Of a DNA stretch of 64,000 bases, positions 12,490 to 24,847 are shown one piece after another. Each line of letters opens with the position of its first letter. Position 1 is the stretch's first letter. The DNA is taken from positions 26,509,819 to 26,573,818 of the forward strand of contig NC_084924.1 in the NCBI RefSeq assembly GCF_958298935.1, written 5' to 3'. The notes below the pieces were generated by a model. The model worked only from the letters and a program-made list of their open reading frames with translations, was not told where the DNA came from and ran no database searches. This DNA is from Phragmites australis. Its lineage: Eukaryota; Streptophyta; Magnoliopsida; Poales; Poaceae. Made by a program: the position numbers and the translations under genes.

Positions 12490-13415
12490 CTGTTGAGACT
12501 GGTTTAAAGAATAAATCAGTCTCATTTATTTGCCGGGCCTAAAAATTAATTTTAATTTATATGACTTTATTGATAATAATTATTACAATATACATATTTT
12601 AATCAAATAAGTTACCTTACAAAAGTGACTTTCTAAGGCTAAAGAACCTAATAACTCTAAATGAACTACGTATACTCTAATCCTTTACAACCTCTCCATA
12701 TGCATGATCGACGTAGAATGCATCTTAGAACGATCAATTCTCAGCGAACTTCTTGATATATTCTCCAATTGAGTGTTTGGTGATAATAAGAGTGATCACT
12801 TATTGTATTCAGCAAGTTGTAAAGGAAATAATATGCATATGAATGCTTAATAATGATATGTCAATATGACTCTTTGCATAAATCCATATTTAATTAAAAG
12901 GATTTGAAAAACAGTAGTAATTAAGTAAATAACTATAAATAACCAATCACATAAAGATTCCAACCATAATAACTTAACCATCTTTCCAACACCTCAACCA
13001 AGCTTCTCACCACCAAGGCTGAACAGCTAAACCATCTCAACCACAATTCCCTCCATGATTGATAACACCTCAACTATGATTCCTACCATTATAGTTGAGC
13101 AGACTAACCAAACCTTCAAATTCTAATCATGATAGGTTTTTCATGTCACTCGTAATTGTGAGCATGAATATTTAACCAATTTTATACTCTGCAGAGATTG
13201 TACACTTTACCAATAAAACATGCATACTCACTAAAGTTTCATCACCGCGTAAATACACCTCAACAATGAAAGCCCCCTCTTACACCAATAGAACACCATG
13301 GAAGCACACCCTTCCGTTACATCAAACATAAACAGAGAAATGTCACCCTATGAACTAGTCCTTAGATTTCAGCAAGACTACCACAATTCCAACCATGTAC
13401 CGATCTCATCATACT
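12490..13415. repeat. Unclassified AT-rich repeat-like block, split by Copia 2 (continues at 36208)
   Basis: It begins TGTTGAGACTGG, and a nearby inverted segment (ATAAATCAGTCTCA) could form a hairpin with it. No coding sequence is visible. Because Copia 2 carries a near-perfect target duplication (ATACT at 13411, ATACC at 36208), this block and 36208 onward were contiguous before insertion. It could be an old LTR; I could not identify both ends. Confidence 0.35.
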
Positions 13416-15374
13416 TGTAGGACTGAGATAGACGACTAGAGTAGGGTGAATAGGTGCCTTACAGATTTCTTATGAAATAGATAGCATACTCCTTGTTCAC
13501 CCAACGTTTCTTAAAAACACACAAACAGAAACAAAAACTTTAGAGAGACAAAGCGAGAAAGGAAGTTCTAAGGAAACATGACTCAAAGGATGAAATATGA
13601 ACCACATGCTCTATTCAAAACCATTCCATGTGTCTTTATGCATAAAAGCTTAAAAGTTGAATGAAGAATAAAGCAAAAAGACAGTCATCAAAAGAAACAA
13701 CTCTCTAAGTTGATGGTCTAGAGGTAAGGGGATTCGAAACCCTTTCAAATACATAGTATATGAACGTTTATACCTCTAGCAACAGGAAGAATTATTTCTC
13801 AAAGGTGGAAAAACTGCAGCTCAAAAAGAAAAACACAACCGAGAAAGGAAAACTTGCTAACTTGCAAGGGAACCAATAGAAATAGAGAGAGACTAGAAGG
13901 AGGGGAATTCATTTATATGCTAAAATATAAACTTCATTACTCAAAAAGATCAGCCCTATTTTAGGTTGATTACAAAGTTGTTTCTCTCACAAAAGCTGTA
14001 GCCTATTACAAAGACTAAGCTTATCCTCTCCTCTCCTCCAAAACCTATCGCTAGGCTCTTAAATGGCTGACTCAACCTCTCTATAGCCCTATCCCTCTTT
14101 TTATATGCGTAGGGAGGTGTCTTGGCCCTTAAGTTTCCTTGTTCCCAAAATACCCCTCATTGGTAATGTACTCATACTACCACCAGGGCATTTTGGTCCA
14201 TTCTTCGCTTCATCCATCGAACGGTCACAACTTCTTCACAACTTAGCTTCACCTCGATACAAGCTTTACGATGATGTCATGTGACCCTCCAGTCCTCCTG
14301 CGGTTTTGTGACCAAACCACGAAACCCTAGTATGCTTTTCAAAGTGTGACTACCCGTCACTTGCTTTGCCTCAAATAGGTGCTCCGATGTCAACGTATGT
14401 ACTCTATCTTGCAATCTTGACTGCCGGTAAGTCTCTCATGCTCCTGATATCTCGGATCGCCTTGTCACTTGCACTGGCATCCCCTTTACTTGACTTCGTC
14501 AACATGCCATCTTCATCCTTCTCTATTCATGCTTTGCTTGACTTCTACGTGTACCACTAGGATCACCCTTGACTCCACCCGGCCTCCTTGATCGTCCGGC
14601 ACCAAGTCTCCTGCTTGGCCCCGATCATCCTACCTTCGACCACCAAGTTGCATCCATCACCTGCACACCATGAAACAAGAAAACATGTTTCTTTCAATCC
14701 AAAACCATCTCCAGGTTAGCTCAAAACAAAAATCCTCAAATGAAAGCACATCATGCAGAATTCATGAACACTGGATGTTCCAGTGTGTTCTGCTCCTGAA
14801 TACTGGACCATCCGGTGAGTTCAACTTCATTTGCGCACATAAAATTTGTTCTCTGCAAGAAAATCTCCGATGCGATGCTCTGGTGAACTCATGTCCATCA
14901 TTGAATCATCCAGTCAGTTCACACACACCAGACTCGTATTTACAACCTCTTTGCTAGAATTTGTCTGGTGAATAGTCCGGTGCGCACAAGGCATAAGCAC
15001 CGGAGCTTTTGGTGCCTTTATATCTACCTGACTCGCTTATGCACCCTCTCTACAAGAATTAGTACGGTGACATCGCTTACCCTCACCGGACCATCCGGTG
15101 CACTACTCCTACTATTCTTTCTGCGCTGGAATGTTTCAGTGCTCCCTTCAGCTTAACACCGGACAATCCGATGACTGTAAAATCCCAAGCACTGGATGAT
15201 CCGGTGAGGTAATTTTCCTTGGACTCACACCAACTCCATTGTACTTTGCAACAATGGTTAGCCATAAGCATAATCATGCATAAACACACTCATGCCAAGC
15301 AAGTTCCACTCAAAACCAACGTTGTCAATGACTCATCACAAACAAACCAAGGTACATCTCAACTTGATTTCTCA
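13416..15374 (-). repeat. 3' LTR of Copia 2
   Basis: TG...CA ends. In element (minus) orientation a TATA-type box (TATAAAAA) lies at about 14098-14106. Between about 14770 and 15210 there are repeated degenerate motifs such as GGACCATCCGGTG, absent from the shorter LTRs of Copia 1. Confidence 0.88.
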
Positions 15375-15386
15375 ATGTCCCCCTTG
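15375..15386 (-). other. Polypurine tract of Copia 2
   Basis: Minus strand CAAGGGGGACAT directly before the 3' LTR. Confidence 0.7.
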
Positions 15387-16723
15387 ATGAGTCCATTGGC
15401 AACACACATGAAGATCAAGGAAAGAGTTGAAACACAAGAACCAATAAGCACCTCTAAGTGATCCAAAGGCCAAAGAAAAGCAAAAACAAGATCACTTAGC
15501 ATAAGATGGAACTGCAAAAGCCCAAAACCGAAAGCCAAAAAGAAGCAATCGAAGCTCATGACATTAGATTTTCTCCCTCTTGTATCATTTTTATCTCCCC
15601 CTTGTTGACAATGGATTAATCATGAATGCACAACGGTATAAATGAATGCAAAAGCTCCCTCTTTCTAATGCAATTTCGCCCATTTTACTCCCCCTTTGGC
15701 AATGCAAAAGATGTGCGAATGCGATGCAAACCTACAAAGCTTCTCATATAGATCACAAAGCACTTGAAAGGACTAGAGATGTCAAATTACTATGAGGAGT
15801 AAACTATATAACTCAAAGGCGCAAAAAGTCTCAAAGTAATTCTATGTCACAAGCACTGGGAGTATAGCAAGATTTGATCATGTTGTTCAATTATCAAAAA
15901 GATGTCACCACAAAAGCATCCACAGTTTCATGATCAGTGCAAATATTAGGAAAAATAGTGCTATGTCAGGTTCAAAATAGGCAACCAAGTTCAACCCGAT
16001 GGGCTATGCAAATACCCACATATCAATCTAAGCTTAGTTTGACAAGATGACAAAAAATATTCTTAGCACATTACAAAAGCACAAGTTAAATTTATCATTT
16101 GATCACTTTCTTATACTCAAGTGAACTTTAGCAACCATAGGTTCACTTCTTTGGCAAACCACTTGAAGCATTAAGCCACCGTATTGGATTCAATTTTAAC
16201 TTAACACTTAATTGTTCATTTGATTAACTAAACAATGATTCAAGATATGCAATTTTCATAAAGCCAAATCAAGTTGTGCCTTTGTGACACAAAAGAGTAC
16301 ATGCTCTCTCAAGAGTTAATCATGGGCTAAAAATTTACATAGACAAAGTTCAAATACCCCCAATCCGCTGAACTGAACAAAACAACCTAGCAAAAGTTTT
16401 TCATAGAACTAGCCCTAATATAAGCACTGATCAAGCTAAAGCAAACACTCAAGAGTGACAAGTGATTAGGTTTACCATTCACATTTCAAGTTCATTCTTA
16501 AAAAATACAAGCTAGCTCAACAGATTTCATGTCATATCTTAAAAAGAGTCTAAGCTTGCACAAATTGTTATACATCCACTACACTTAGCACAAATTCACG
16601 CCTAGTACAAGAAAGTGCAATGAACATATAAGTGAAGCTCATCTAATATGTTTATCTTACAAAATAACATGCAATGTAAATACAAAAAAAATAAGATAGA
16701 GTATGTACATAAAAGACTCCCCC

Positions 16724-17353
16724 TCACACAATGCAATAGGGATGACACACACCAAGCTCGCCCCTCAAATAAGCAAATCTAGTAGCATCTAGAGGATTGG
16801 TGAAGATGTCAGCTAACTTGTGTTAGGTATCAATGTATTTCAAATCTATGTTCCCTTTCTCATTGTGATCTCTCAAGAAGTGAAATATCATATCTATGTG
16901 TTTGGTTCTAGAATATTGGACTAGATTATTGTCTAGACTTATGACGCTGGTGTTGTCACACAAAAGTGGTACACTCTTGAAATTTAACCCAAAATCTCTC
17001 AAGGTAGCAACCATCCACGAAATCTGTAAGCAACAGCTAGCGACAGCTACATATTCAGCTTCAATAGTAGACTGCACAATGCTAGACTACTTACGAGAAG
17101 ACCAACACATAAGAGAAGTACTCAAGAAATGACACGTACCAGAAGTACTCTTCTTATCAATTCTACACCTAGCAAAAACCCCATCGAGAAAACCTCGAAG
17201 AGAAAGCGAAGAGGAAGCAGAAAACCAGAGTCCATACTCAAGAGTGTGCTTGAGGTACCTCAGAATGTGTATCACCGCTTGGTGGTGAGACGTCTCAAAG
17301 ACAGAACTAACACAGGGGGTTGATTTATCAAAAGTCACATCACATGATTCCAT
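16724..17353 (-). pseudogene. Copia 2 RNase H fused to integrase tail; reverse transcriptase deleted
   Basis: Segment 17353-17087 starts with the integrase-tail sequence MESCDVTFDKSTP and then, at FETSHHQAVIHILRYL, passes directly into the start of RNase H. The whole reverse transcriptase, about 1 kb in Copia 1, is missing. RNase H continues through RGFLDGVFARC (the DADxxGC motif has decayed) and, after a stop at about 17086, through TIEAEYVAVASCC and LLCDNTSVI to HIDMIFHF. Its original end is near 16724. It is not functional. Confidence 0.87.
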
Positions 17354-18660
17354 GATGGTGTTAGTGTTAAGATTGTAAACTCTATAAGCATGACTATGAA
17401 GAGAATACCTTAAGAAAATTCCATTAGAAGAGCGTGACTTGAACTTGTTAAGATTGCAATGCTTTAGGATGAAGCACCGTCAACCGAAAACTCTCAAATG
17501 TTAAACCTTTAGTTTCCTCCCAAATGCAACTCATAAGAAGTCAAATTCAAGATCAAGTGCAAGAAAATCCAATTTGAGATTTAGCACATTATGCTAATGA
17601 CCTCAGCCTAAAACTTTCTAGGAGTCCTATGCTCATCGAGCATCGTCCTAGCCATCTCCACCGAAGTCATGTTCTTTCTTTGAACCACGCCATTCTGCTG
17701 AGAAACGCGTGGGGTAGAAAATTAATGCTCAATGCCATGTTCAAGGCAGAAAGCATCAAAGAGATAGTTCTTGAACTCGGTTCCATTATCACTATGAATT
17801 ACTTTCAATACACCTAGGAGTTCTTTGAATAATCTCAAAGCTAAGCTCCAAAAATATGAGAACACTTCATCCTTGCTTACAAGATAGAAGACCCAAGAGT
17901 AGTGGGAGTAATCATCAACAATAACAAATACATACCACTTTTCACCTGCTGAACGAACCCGAGTTGGACCAATAGTGTCCATATGGAGAAGGTATTCCAG
18001 TCATTCGGTCATCACCAGATTGACTGGTGGGTGAGAAGTGGCAACCATCTTGCCATACCGACAAGGAGCACGAATAAGGTTCTTCTCAAACTTGAGCTTG
18101 GGCAATCCTCGGATCAAGCCTAAGGCACTCAAACAAGTAAGCAAATCAAAGCTCATGTACCCTAGTCTCCTATATCACATCTAAAGCTCAAAAGAAGATT
18201 GGACAATTAAACACTGAGAAGAACCAGAAGACTCAGAAAAATCGCCTCTAAAAAATCTCCCAACTCGAGAAATCTTGCAAATCAAAGAACTAGAGGAATC
18301 AATAACTCAAGAAGTATCATGCTTGAAGTGCACTTCCAAGTCCTCATCAAGCAACTGAGATACAAAAAGAAAGTTGTATCCTAGATACTCCACTAATGCC
18401 ACATCTTTGAGAGTGAAACTCTCATTTACCTTTACCGTTCCTTTGGCCTTTACTGTATCTTTTTGATCATCTCCGAATGTGATGTACTCGTGATGCTTTG
18501 TTGGAGTGCTGGAGAGCCATGATGATCTCTGGTCATGTGACACGAACAACTAGAGTCGATGAGCCACTTGTTCTCCAGGCCTCTGCTTGCCACCTACATA
18601 TGAGAAGAATAGAAGGTGGATGGCTCAGTATTGAGGTTAGTCAAAAATCTCCTAAGAATC
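17354..18660 (-). pseudogene. Copia 2 protease and integrase remnant
   Basis: Integrase core pieces are clear: TRVRSAGEKWYVFVIVDDYS and VIHSDNGTEFKN (17982-17722). The protease region is at 18549-18307 (EYITFGDDQKDTVKAKGT). The order matches Copia 1 but contains stops and frame changes. This segment retains sequence upstream of the point where Copia 1 was truncated. Confidence 0.85.
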
Positions 18661-18784
18661 CAGTACTAGGTCATCCGCCCTGAAGCAGAAATATTAGGTG
18701 CATCCAAATTAACACCAACACGCTGGGGGTGAATACCATGATGAGAAAAATGTGGTCCGCCTAAGCACTGAGACACAAAGCCTC

Positions 18785-19301
18785 TTACAAGTAGATCAAA
18801 ACCATATGAGTCATGGTAAAATCCACACCGGGCAACGCCTCTAGGAGAAGACTGAAAAGAGACTCATAGGTAGGAGCGAGGAAAGGTTCATGTACACCAA
18901 CAGAGGGATGACACACATCCCAGGTACTCCACTCCCGCTCACGGCGCTCATCTCTCCTATGGCGAAAGCAAAACCCAACCAAGTGACCTTTTCTTTGACA
19001 ATAGATGCAATGGTAAAGTCTCTCGGGAGCTCGACTACCGGTCACTCTGGACTCTCTCACAAGTGCCCTCATCTTAGGCGGTGGAGCTCTCTTGGGTGTG
19101 GGTTTCTTCTTTGTAGGTTGAGGTGTAGGCTTGTGCTTTTTTGGAATGGATTATGAGGCATTGATCTTGGCTTTCTCTGACTATAGGGTAGAGAGTGAGG
19201 TGAAAACAGTCTTGCAAGAACTGGTGTAAGGAACTCTCTCAAAGCCCAAACCCAAAACTAACCTAGCCTTATTAGCACACATCTTGGTCTTGGCCAAGAT
19301 C
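18785..19301 (-). pseudogene. Copia 2 gag, zinc-knuckle part
   Basis: The reading frame 19072-18785 contains CIYCQRKGHLVGFC, a CX2CX4HX4C zinc knuckle that binds RNA in retroelement nucleocapsids, followed by a basic HRRDERRER stretch. The upstream gag continues to 19301, where the Gypsy insertion interrupts it, and resumes at 33455. Confidence 0.82.
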
Positions 19302-19306
19302 AAATC
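19302..19306. repeat. Left target-site duplication (AAATC) of the Tat Gypsy
   Basis: AAATC precedes TGTCGG here and follows CCGACA at 33450-33454. A 5-bp duplication is standard for LTR integrases. Confidence 0.92.
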
Positions 19307-20650
19307 TGTCGGAGAGTGAACTCCTGTCGCAGGGATCCCGAGAGACCCCTCTTTAGAGATTCGGCCGGGGGGATGATCCTAGAAAAGCTTGTACGGGAAA
19401 AAAGCGGGAACGGAAGTAAATGCGCTGGCTTGCGGGTACACCGGGTTTTTGAACAGGTTCGGGCCGCGCGGGGGCGTAACACCCTACTCCTGTATGAGTG
19501 TTATATCTATCCTTGAAGGGGATCCTTCAAGGATATATCTGGTTCTCCAAGGAGAGCTGTTTACAAAGAGCTGGAGGCTCTTATGTTCTAGCTGGCTGGT
19601 CTCTTGATCGTCTTGCGATCGGGGGCTGTTGTTTTCTTGTTCTTCGACTGACTCTCTTCTTCTCCTTTTTTTTTCTTCTTTTCGGTGTCCTCCATCCTTT
19701 CCTTTTATAGATGCGCCGACCTCGACATATCCTGAATGGGAAAGAGGGGACGCGAATGCCCAGGTGCCACGGAGAAAGGCGTAATCATTTCATTTTGGCG
19801 AAGTGACAGGGGCGGTGGAGGAAGGCGGCGTGCATTCGACCACCAGCCGCTGCGGAAGCTTCGGGGTGCTCTGAAAAGGGCCCACCGGACAGCCTCAGAG
19901 GTGCCCGGTGCGCCCACCCTGTCTTGTTCTCCTGCCAGGGCAGGGTGGCAGGCCGAGCGCTTCGATTCTGGCGACGTTATCCCGAGGCGCGCAGGCGAAA
20001 ACGGGACGGGACCCGTGCATTTAATGGACCCACGCCCCCCTGCCATTGCATGGCAGGGTCTGACACTGGGGCGTGGGCAGCCGAGAATGTCAGGATGTCA
20101 GAATGTCAGGCCACGCGCGCCTATTAAATGCGGCATCGGGCCCTTGACTGGATGACACCCTGACGACGGGGCCCTTCGAGTCTTTGAACGAGCTTGCGCG
20201 AACCTTCGGGGGACCGAGTCCTCGGGGGCTGCCACGTGCAGCCCCGAGCACTCTCTCCCGAGCACTTCAGCGGGGCCTTCGGGGCACCGAGTCCTCGGGG
20301 GCTGCCACGTGCAGCCCCGAGCACTCTCTCCCGAGCACTTCAGCGGGACCTTCGGGGCACCGAGTCCTCGGGGGCTACCACGTGCAGCCCCGAGCACTCT
20401 CTCCCGAGCACTTCAGCGGGACCTTCGGGGCACCGAGTCCTCGGGGGCTGCCACGTGCAGCCCCGAGCACTCTCTCCCGAGCACTTCAGCGGGACCTTCG
20501 GGGCACCGAGTCCTCGGGGGCTGCCACGTGCAGCCCCGAGCACTCTCTCCCGAGCACTCTGTTTCTACCTATCTTGCAGGGTGGTGATATGTGGTGGACG
20601 GCCGGTCTGGCCTCGGGACTTAGGGACCCCTGGTTCTAAATACACCGACA
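19307..20650 (-). repeat. 3' LTR of the Tat Gypsy
   Basis: Essentially identical to 32106-33449. It contains a minus-strand TATAAAA at 19703-19709 and the 73-bp repeat array. Its promoter could fire leftward into Copia 2. Confidence 0.95.
20203..20559. repeat. Five tandem 73-bp units in LTR U3 (left copy)
   Basis: The motif CTCGGGGGCT recurs at 20221, 20294, 20367, 20440 and 20513, exactly 73 bp apart. Each unit carries CTCGGGGGCTGC, then CACGTG, then CAGCCCCGAG, a near-perfect inverted repeat around a G-box core. The third unit has the single base that distinguishes the two LTRs. Confidence 0.93.
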
Positions 20651-21006
20651 GTAGCCCCCGGGCCCGCTGGCAGTCGATGGGACGGAGACTGCGAATGGGC
20701 CCTTCGTCGCGACCGAGGCCAAGGCTGGCCGGATGCCATGTGGCAAGCTTTCGAGAGGTGGCCCCTGCGGATTTTAGACCTCAAGTATGCCCCAACGGGA
20801 AAATGAGTGGTCGCGTGTCCATACAACTTCCGAGGGGCACGATAATCATACGGGCGGCCCGCGCGGTCGCCGCGCAGATCGAGGAAAATACGCCTGGCAA
20901 CCGCTGACATCGCGCGATCGGCGGGAGATTCGCCTGACAGTTGCGTCGACCGAGGCGACGCTTCGCCGAGCGAACCGTCCGGGGCGGCAGTTTTTGAATT
21001 TTGAGA

Positions 21007-21013
21007 TATAAAA
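21007..21013 (+). promoter_or_regulatory. TATA box of the antisense gene in the Tat Gypsy
   Basis: TATAAAA in the context GAGATATAAAAGGGGG, 158 bp upstream of the ATG at 21171. It is followed by pyrimidine-rich stretches (CCCCTTTTTCACGCTCTCTC) typical of plant core promoters. It lies outside the LTR, so this would be an internal promoter. Confidence 0.65.
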
Positions 21014-21170
21014 GGGGGAATGGATCGGTCCGTTCCCCTTTTTCACGCTCTCTCGCACCCGTGCTCCTGCTTCCTTTGCGCTTCGAAGCCCCTAGGAAAT
21101 TCCCAGGCGACCGGAGCGTTCTTCCTTCTCTCTCTCTTCACCACCAAAAAACGCCTTCCACTCCGCTGAG

Positions 21171-24100
21171 ATGACGAGGGTTGGAGGAGGACGCCGGGAT
21201 AGGACTCCGGACAGCATCTTGCCGGAATCACGCCTGAGGAATGAGGAGGCGGCGGATAAAATCAAGAAGCTGCTGGTGCCGGAAGGTCAGGAGGGTGCTG
21301 TGGTGGTGAGGCCGGCGATTCTGACGCCGACGACGACCGTTCCTGGACGAACCGTCCTCTTCACCTCCTTCGTGGCGGCGGGGCTAGTGCCGCCGTTCTC
21401 CGCCTTCTTCCTGCAAGTGCTGGAGACGTACGGCATCCAAATGGCGCACCTAAGCCCCAATTCCGTCGTGGCGTTGGCGGTCTTCGCACATCTCTGCGAA
21501 ATGTTCGTGGGGGTGATGCCGTCGGCGACGCTGCTTCGCCACTTCTTCGTCCTTCGGCCGGTGGGGAAGAAGAGGGGGCACTCCACGGCGGACGTCGCGG
21601 GGTGCTGCAACCTTCGGCTCCGGGAAGGCCTGGGGGACCATTATATTCCCCAGGTGGTGCGCAGCAAGTGGGAGGAATGGCGACGGGACTGGTTCTTCGT
21701 CGACATCGACCCCCACGAGCGGCTCGAGTTGCCAGAGAAGGCGGCGGAACCTCGGCGATCGACGTGGGAGGCGCCGCCGCCAGAAGATGCGAGGCTAAAG
21801 CCGGTGCTGGAGCGCATCTTGGAGCTGCGCGAGTCCGGGCTGACCTCCGTTATGGTGGTCGTGGACTTCCTGCGTCGACGACTGGCGCCCTTGCGGGAGC
21901 GGGCCCGACCAAGCTGGTTCTATACCGGGCCGGAGGACATCACTAGGACCCAGATCGGCGCGAGTTGGGATCTGGGGCAGGTGGAGCTGCGAGGGATGAC
22001 CCGAGTGATCACCGGGTCGGAGGACATGAGCCGGGCGGAGCTCCCGTGGCCGGAGATGGCGCTCTGCGCCCATCCCGACCGGGTGGCTATCATGAGGCGG
22101 CTGCCGGAGTTTGACGCCCAAGGGCCCGTGGACCGGCCAAGAAGCCGGAGTCCCGAGGCCTCTGAACTCCCCGGGCTGGAAGAACTCCTGGGTGAGGAGG
22201 TTGTTGGCAGCTCGGCGCAGGCTGGCGACGGGGCCGCCACAAGCAGTAGCCGCCGCGCCAGAGAAGAGGGCGCCCCTGAAGCTGCTGAAGAGTTGACGTC
22301 GGGAGACCGGGGAAAACGACCCCGGGCCTTGATCCTGCTACCGGAGTCTCCGCCGTCGCCGACGGCAGCGGCGGCGTTTCCGGTGCTGGAGCCGCGCCTG
22401 GTGCGGATGGGGCCCGCGCCGACGCCTGCGACCTGCGCGGCGGAGACCGAGACTCGTGCGGCGGCACCCGAGGCCCGCGCAGTGGCCCAGCCGAGCCCTC
22501 AGCGGAAGAGGCGGCGGGAGGGGTCCGGACCGACGGCACCGGACCCGGACATTAGGCTCCCAGCGGCCAAATGGCGGTATCGGTGAGTCATTTTTCTTGC
22601 TTTTCCATGGGTCCTTTCGGCCCGAACTAAGTTTTGACAACTCTTACTTGTCTCCCGTAGGCCGGCCACAGGCGTTGCGGCGACGGAGAGGGAGCAGGCG
22701 CCAAGGCCAGAGCCGAACCTGCCCGCTGCGCCAGCGGAGGTCAGTGTAGGAACGGCGGAGGCGCCAATCGACGTGGAGGCGCCAATCGACGTGGCGGCCA
22801 TAGGGAGAGAGGCGGTGGCGGCGACTACCGGAAGGGCGCCGGCGGAGCCTACCCCGGGCGCGGAGAGCCCGGGGCGGAGAACGGTGGAGGCGGATGCCTC
22901 GCCGGGGCCGGTGGGCAAGGCGGCTGATGCGGGAACGCAGCTGCCGTCCGAGGCCTTGGCTCCGGAGGAGCCTACCCCGGGCAGGCAGAGCCCGGGGCGG
23001 ATGGCGGCACAGGGCCCTGTGGAGAGCTCGGCCCCCCTGGAGGCATCCGGCGGAGAAGCCTGGGACCCACCGGCGCTCGCAGTGCCTGGCCGGCCTGCCG
23101 ATCCCCTCTTGGCCGCCATTGAAGGCGTCCGAGCCGCAGTCGGGCAGTTGGGCGCGGCGGTGGAGGCCAAGGAGGGGGAGCTCGAGGCCGAGCACGCCCG
23201 CCTGGTACTGGAGAAGGCGCAGCTGGCGGGCGCCCGAGAGGAGGCCCGTGCGGCAGCCGCGCGGGAGCAGAAGCTCCTGGAGGACATCCGTGCGGAAGCC
23301 GCGCGGGAACGAGAAGGGCTGAGGACCGCGCGGGCAGAGGCCGCGCGGGAACGAGAAGACGCCGCCCGCCTGGCTGAGGCATCGAGGCAGCAGGCTGCCG
23401 AGGCCCTTGCCAGGATGGGGCAGGCGCAGGTGAGGGAGGCGGCAGTCACGGCCCGGGAACGGCTTGCAGAGGAGCGGCAGGCCGAGCTGGCCCGCCGAGA
23501 GGGCGCGGTCGAGACGACGCGCGCCGACCTCCAGCGCTGGGAAGACGACCTCCAGAAGATCAGAGGAGAAGTCAAGCGCTGGGAAGAGGACGTCTCCATC
23601 CGGGAAGTGGATAACGAGCTATTAGCGTCTGATCTCGGAGCCCGGGAGGATTCGGTGGTCCAGCAGGAGGAGGTGCTGGCCCGACGGGAGAATGAGCTGA
23701 GTCGCCGGGAAGGCGAACTGAATCGCCGAGAGGGCGAACTGAGTCGCCGGGAAGGCGAAGCCGCTGCCGCGGCGGCCACCGCGGCTACCAGGGCGGAAGA
23801 AAATGCGAAACACGAGGCGGAACTGACCGCTCGTGAACAAGCCCTGTCCGAGGTGGTGGCTAAGGCGAAGCTGGATGCCGTCCCCGCCGCAGCTGGCGGT
23901 TCTTCCGGTCCGGCCGAGGACCAGGGACTCGAGGCACAGCTGCGGGCCGCCAGGGAGAAGCTCGAGGCAGCCTTTGTTTCGCGGGTCAACCTCGTGCAGA
24001 TGCTGGAGGATATACTCCGGCGGATGCGACGGGCCATGGAGAAAGGTGGTCTTGGGCGGCTTGTCGGCGACACGAAGGGCGACGGCCCCGCACGACAAGT

Positions 24101-24413
24101 GTTGGAGCTGCAGCAGGTCTGCGAGCGCCTCGAGACCCTGCCCTGGGCAGTTCAGGAACTTGCCGCCCGGGAGGGACGTGGCTTGGCCCAAGCCGTGGCC
24201 GAGCATGTCCTGGCCTGCTACCGAAGCAGGGACCCGGACTTCCCATTGGAGCCGGCGCGGGAGGGAGTGGTCGAGGCTGAGGAGGAGGTCGCCCGAGCAG
24301 CGGTTAGGAGTACCGCCTCTGCGGTGGCGGCCGGCTTCAGGCGAGAGGTGCCGCCACCGCCAGCCCCCGGGGACGACTCAGAGGACTCAGCCGACGCCTC
24401 TGCCGCTGACTAG
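21171..24413 (+). CDS. Antisense two-exon gene in the Tat Gypsy: PF04195-like 'putative gypsy type' domain plus long coiled coil
   Basis: Exon 1 (21171-22582) and exon 2 (22661-24413) join through a 78-bp intron that starts GTGAGT, ends CTTGTCTCCCGTAG and is T-rich between GC-rich exons. The split codon CG|G restores one frame of 1054 residues; unspliced, translation stops at TGA 22584-22586. Residues of about 45-150 (VLFTSFVAAGLVPPFSAFFL, ALAVFAHLCEMFVG, LRHFFVLRP) match the domain known as putative gypsy type transposon (PF04195). About 250-520 is Pro/Ala/Arg-rich linker. About 640-875 is a coiled coil, with four near-identical heptads of the RREGELS type around 23686-23760. No signal peptide or membrane segment is seen, so it is not env-like. 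Its 3' end converges on pol. Its function is unknown; extra ORFs are known in Tat-lineage elements. Confidence 0.85.
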
Positions 24414-24847
24414 GCCTTCGGCGCCCTTTTTTCTTTTGTTGTAGATGCAGGAGTGAATATTAGGAGTGAACCCTTAGAAAAATGCTTTGTCTATGTCTTG
24501 TGAATATAATGGCAGCTTTTCCTTGGGCTCGCAACTCCAATTTCTCTGTATGCTTGATGTTTCCTCTGGCGCTCCGCCTGGAAGTCCCGAGGAGTACTCA
24601 GTCGGGCCGCTCCCGACCTTCCCATCCCCGAGAAATGAAGTTGTTCTGGTTGCTGGCGTTGGCGCAGCCAGCCTTCAAGCTCTCGCGAGTCCGTACTGCC
24701 TAGTTTAAGAAACAAAGACACAGACTCCCTTGCTCGGGAGATGGAACGGCCCTGCCCGGAACACGCCGTGCCCAGCGGACACCTTTTCACTTTGCGACCA
24801 CTCAGCCGGTAGAAGGGAGACGCGTGTGAGCGAGAATGTGACCAAGA

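Noticed and set aside
20203..20559. Regular direct repeats as a possible CRISPR array
   Set aside because: The units are contiguous with no unique spacers, lie inside an LTR, and the genome is eukaryotic.
20184..20907. Open frames of 151 and 237 residues with repeated SPEHFSGTFGAPSPRG-type units
   Set aside because: They are translations of the 73-bp LTR tandem repeats. 73 is not a multiple of 3, so each unit changes frame and the apparent protein repeats are artefacts.
22499..24073. A 524-residue minus-strand open frame rich in Ser, Ala and Arg
   Set aside because: It lies antisense to exon 2 and the 3' end of exon 1 in very GC-rich sequence, has no family features, and is explained by the codon pattern of the coiled-coil gene on the other strand.
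21171..24413. The antisense gene as an envelope-like gene
   Set aside because: It is on the opposite strand to gag-pol, and has no signal peptide, no membrane segment and no glycoprotein-like cysteine pattern.
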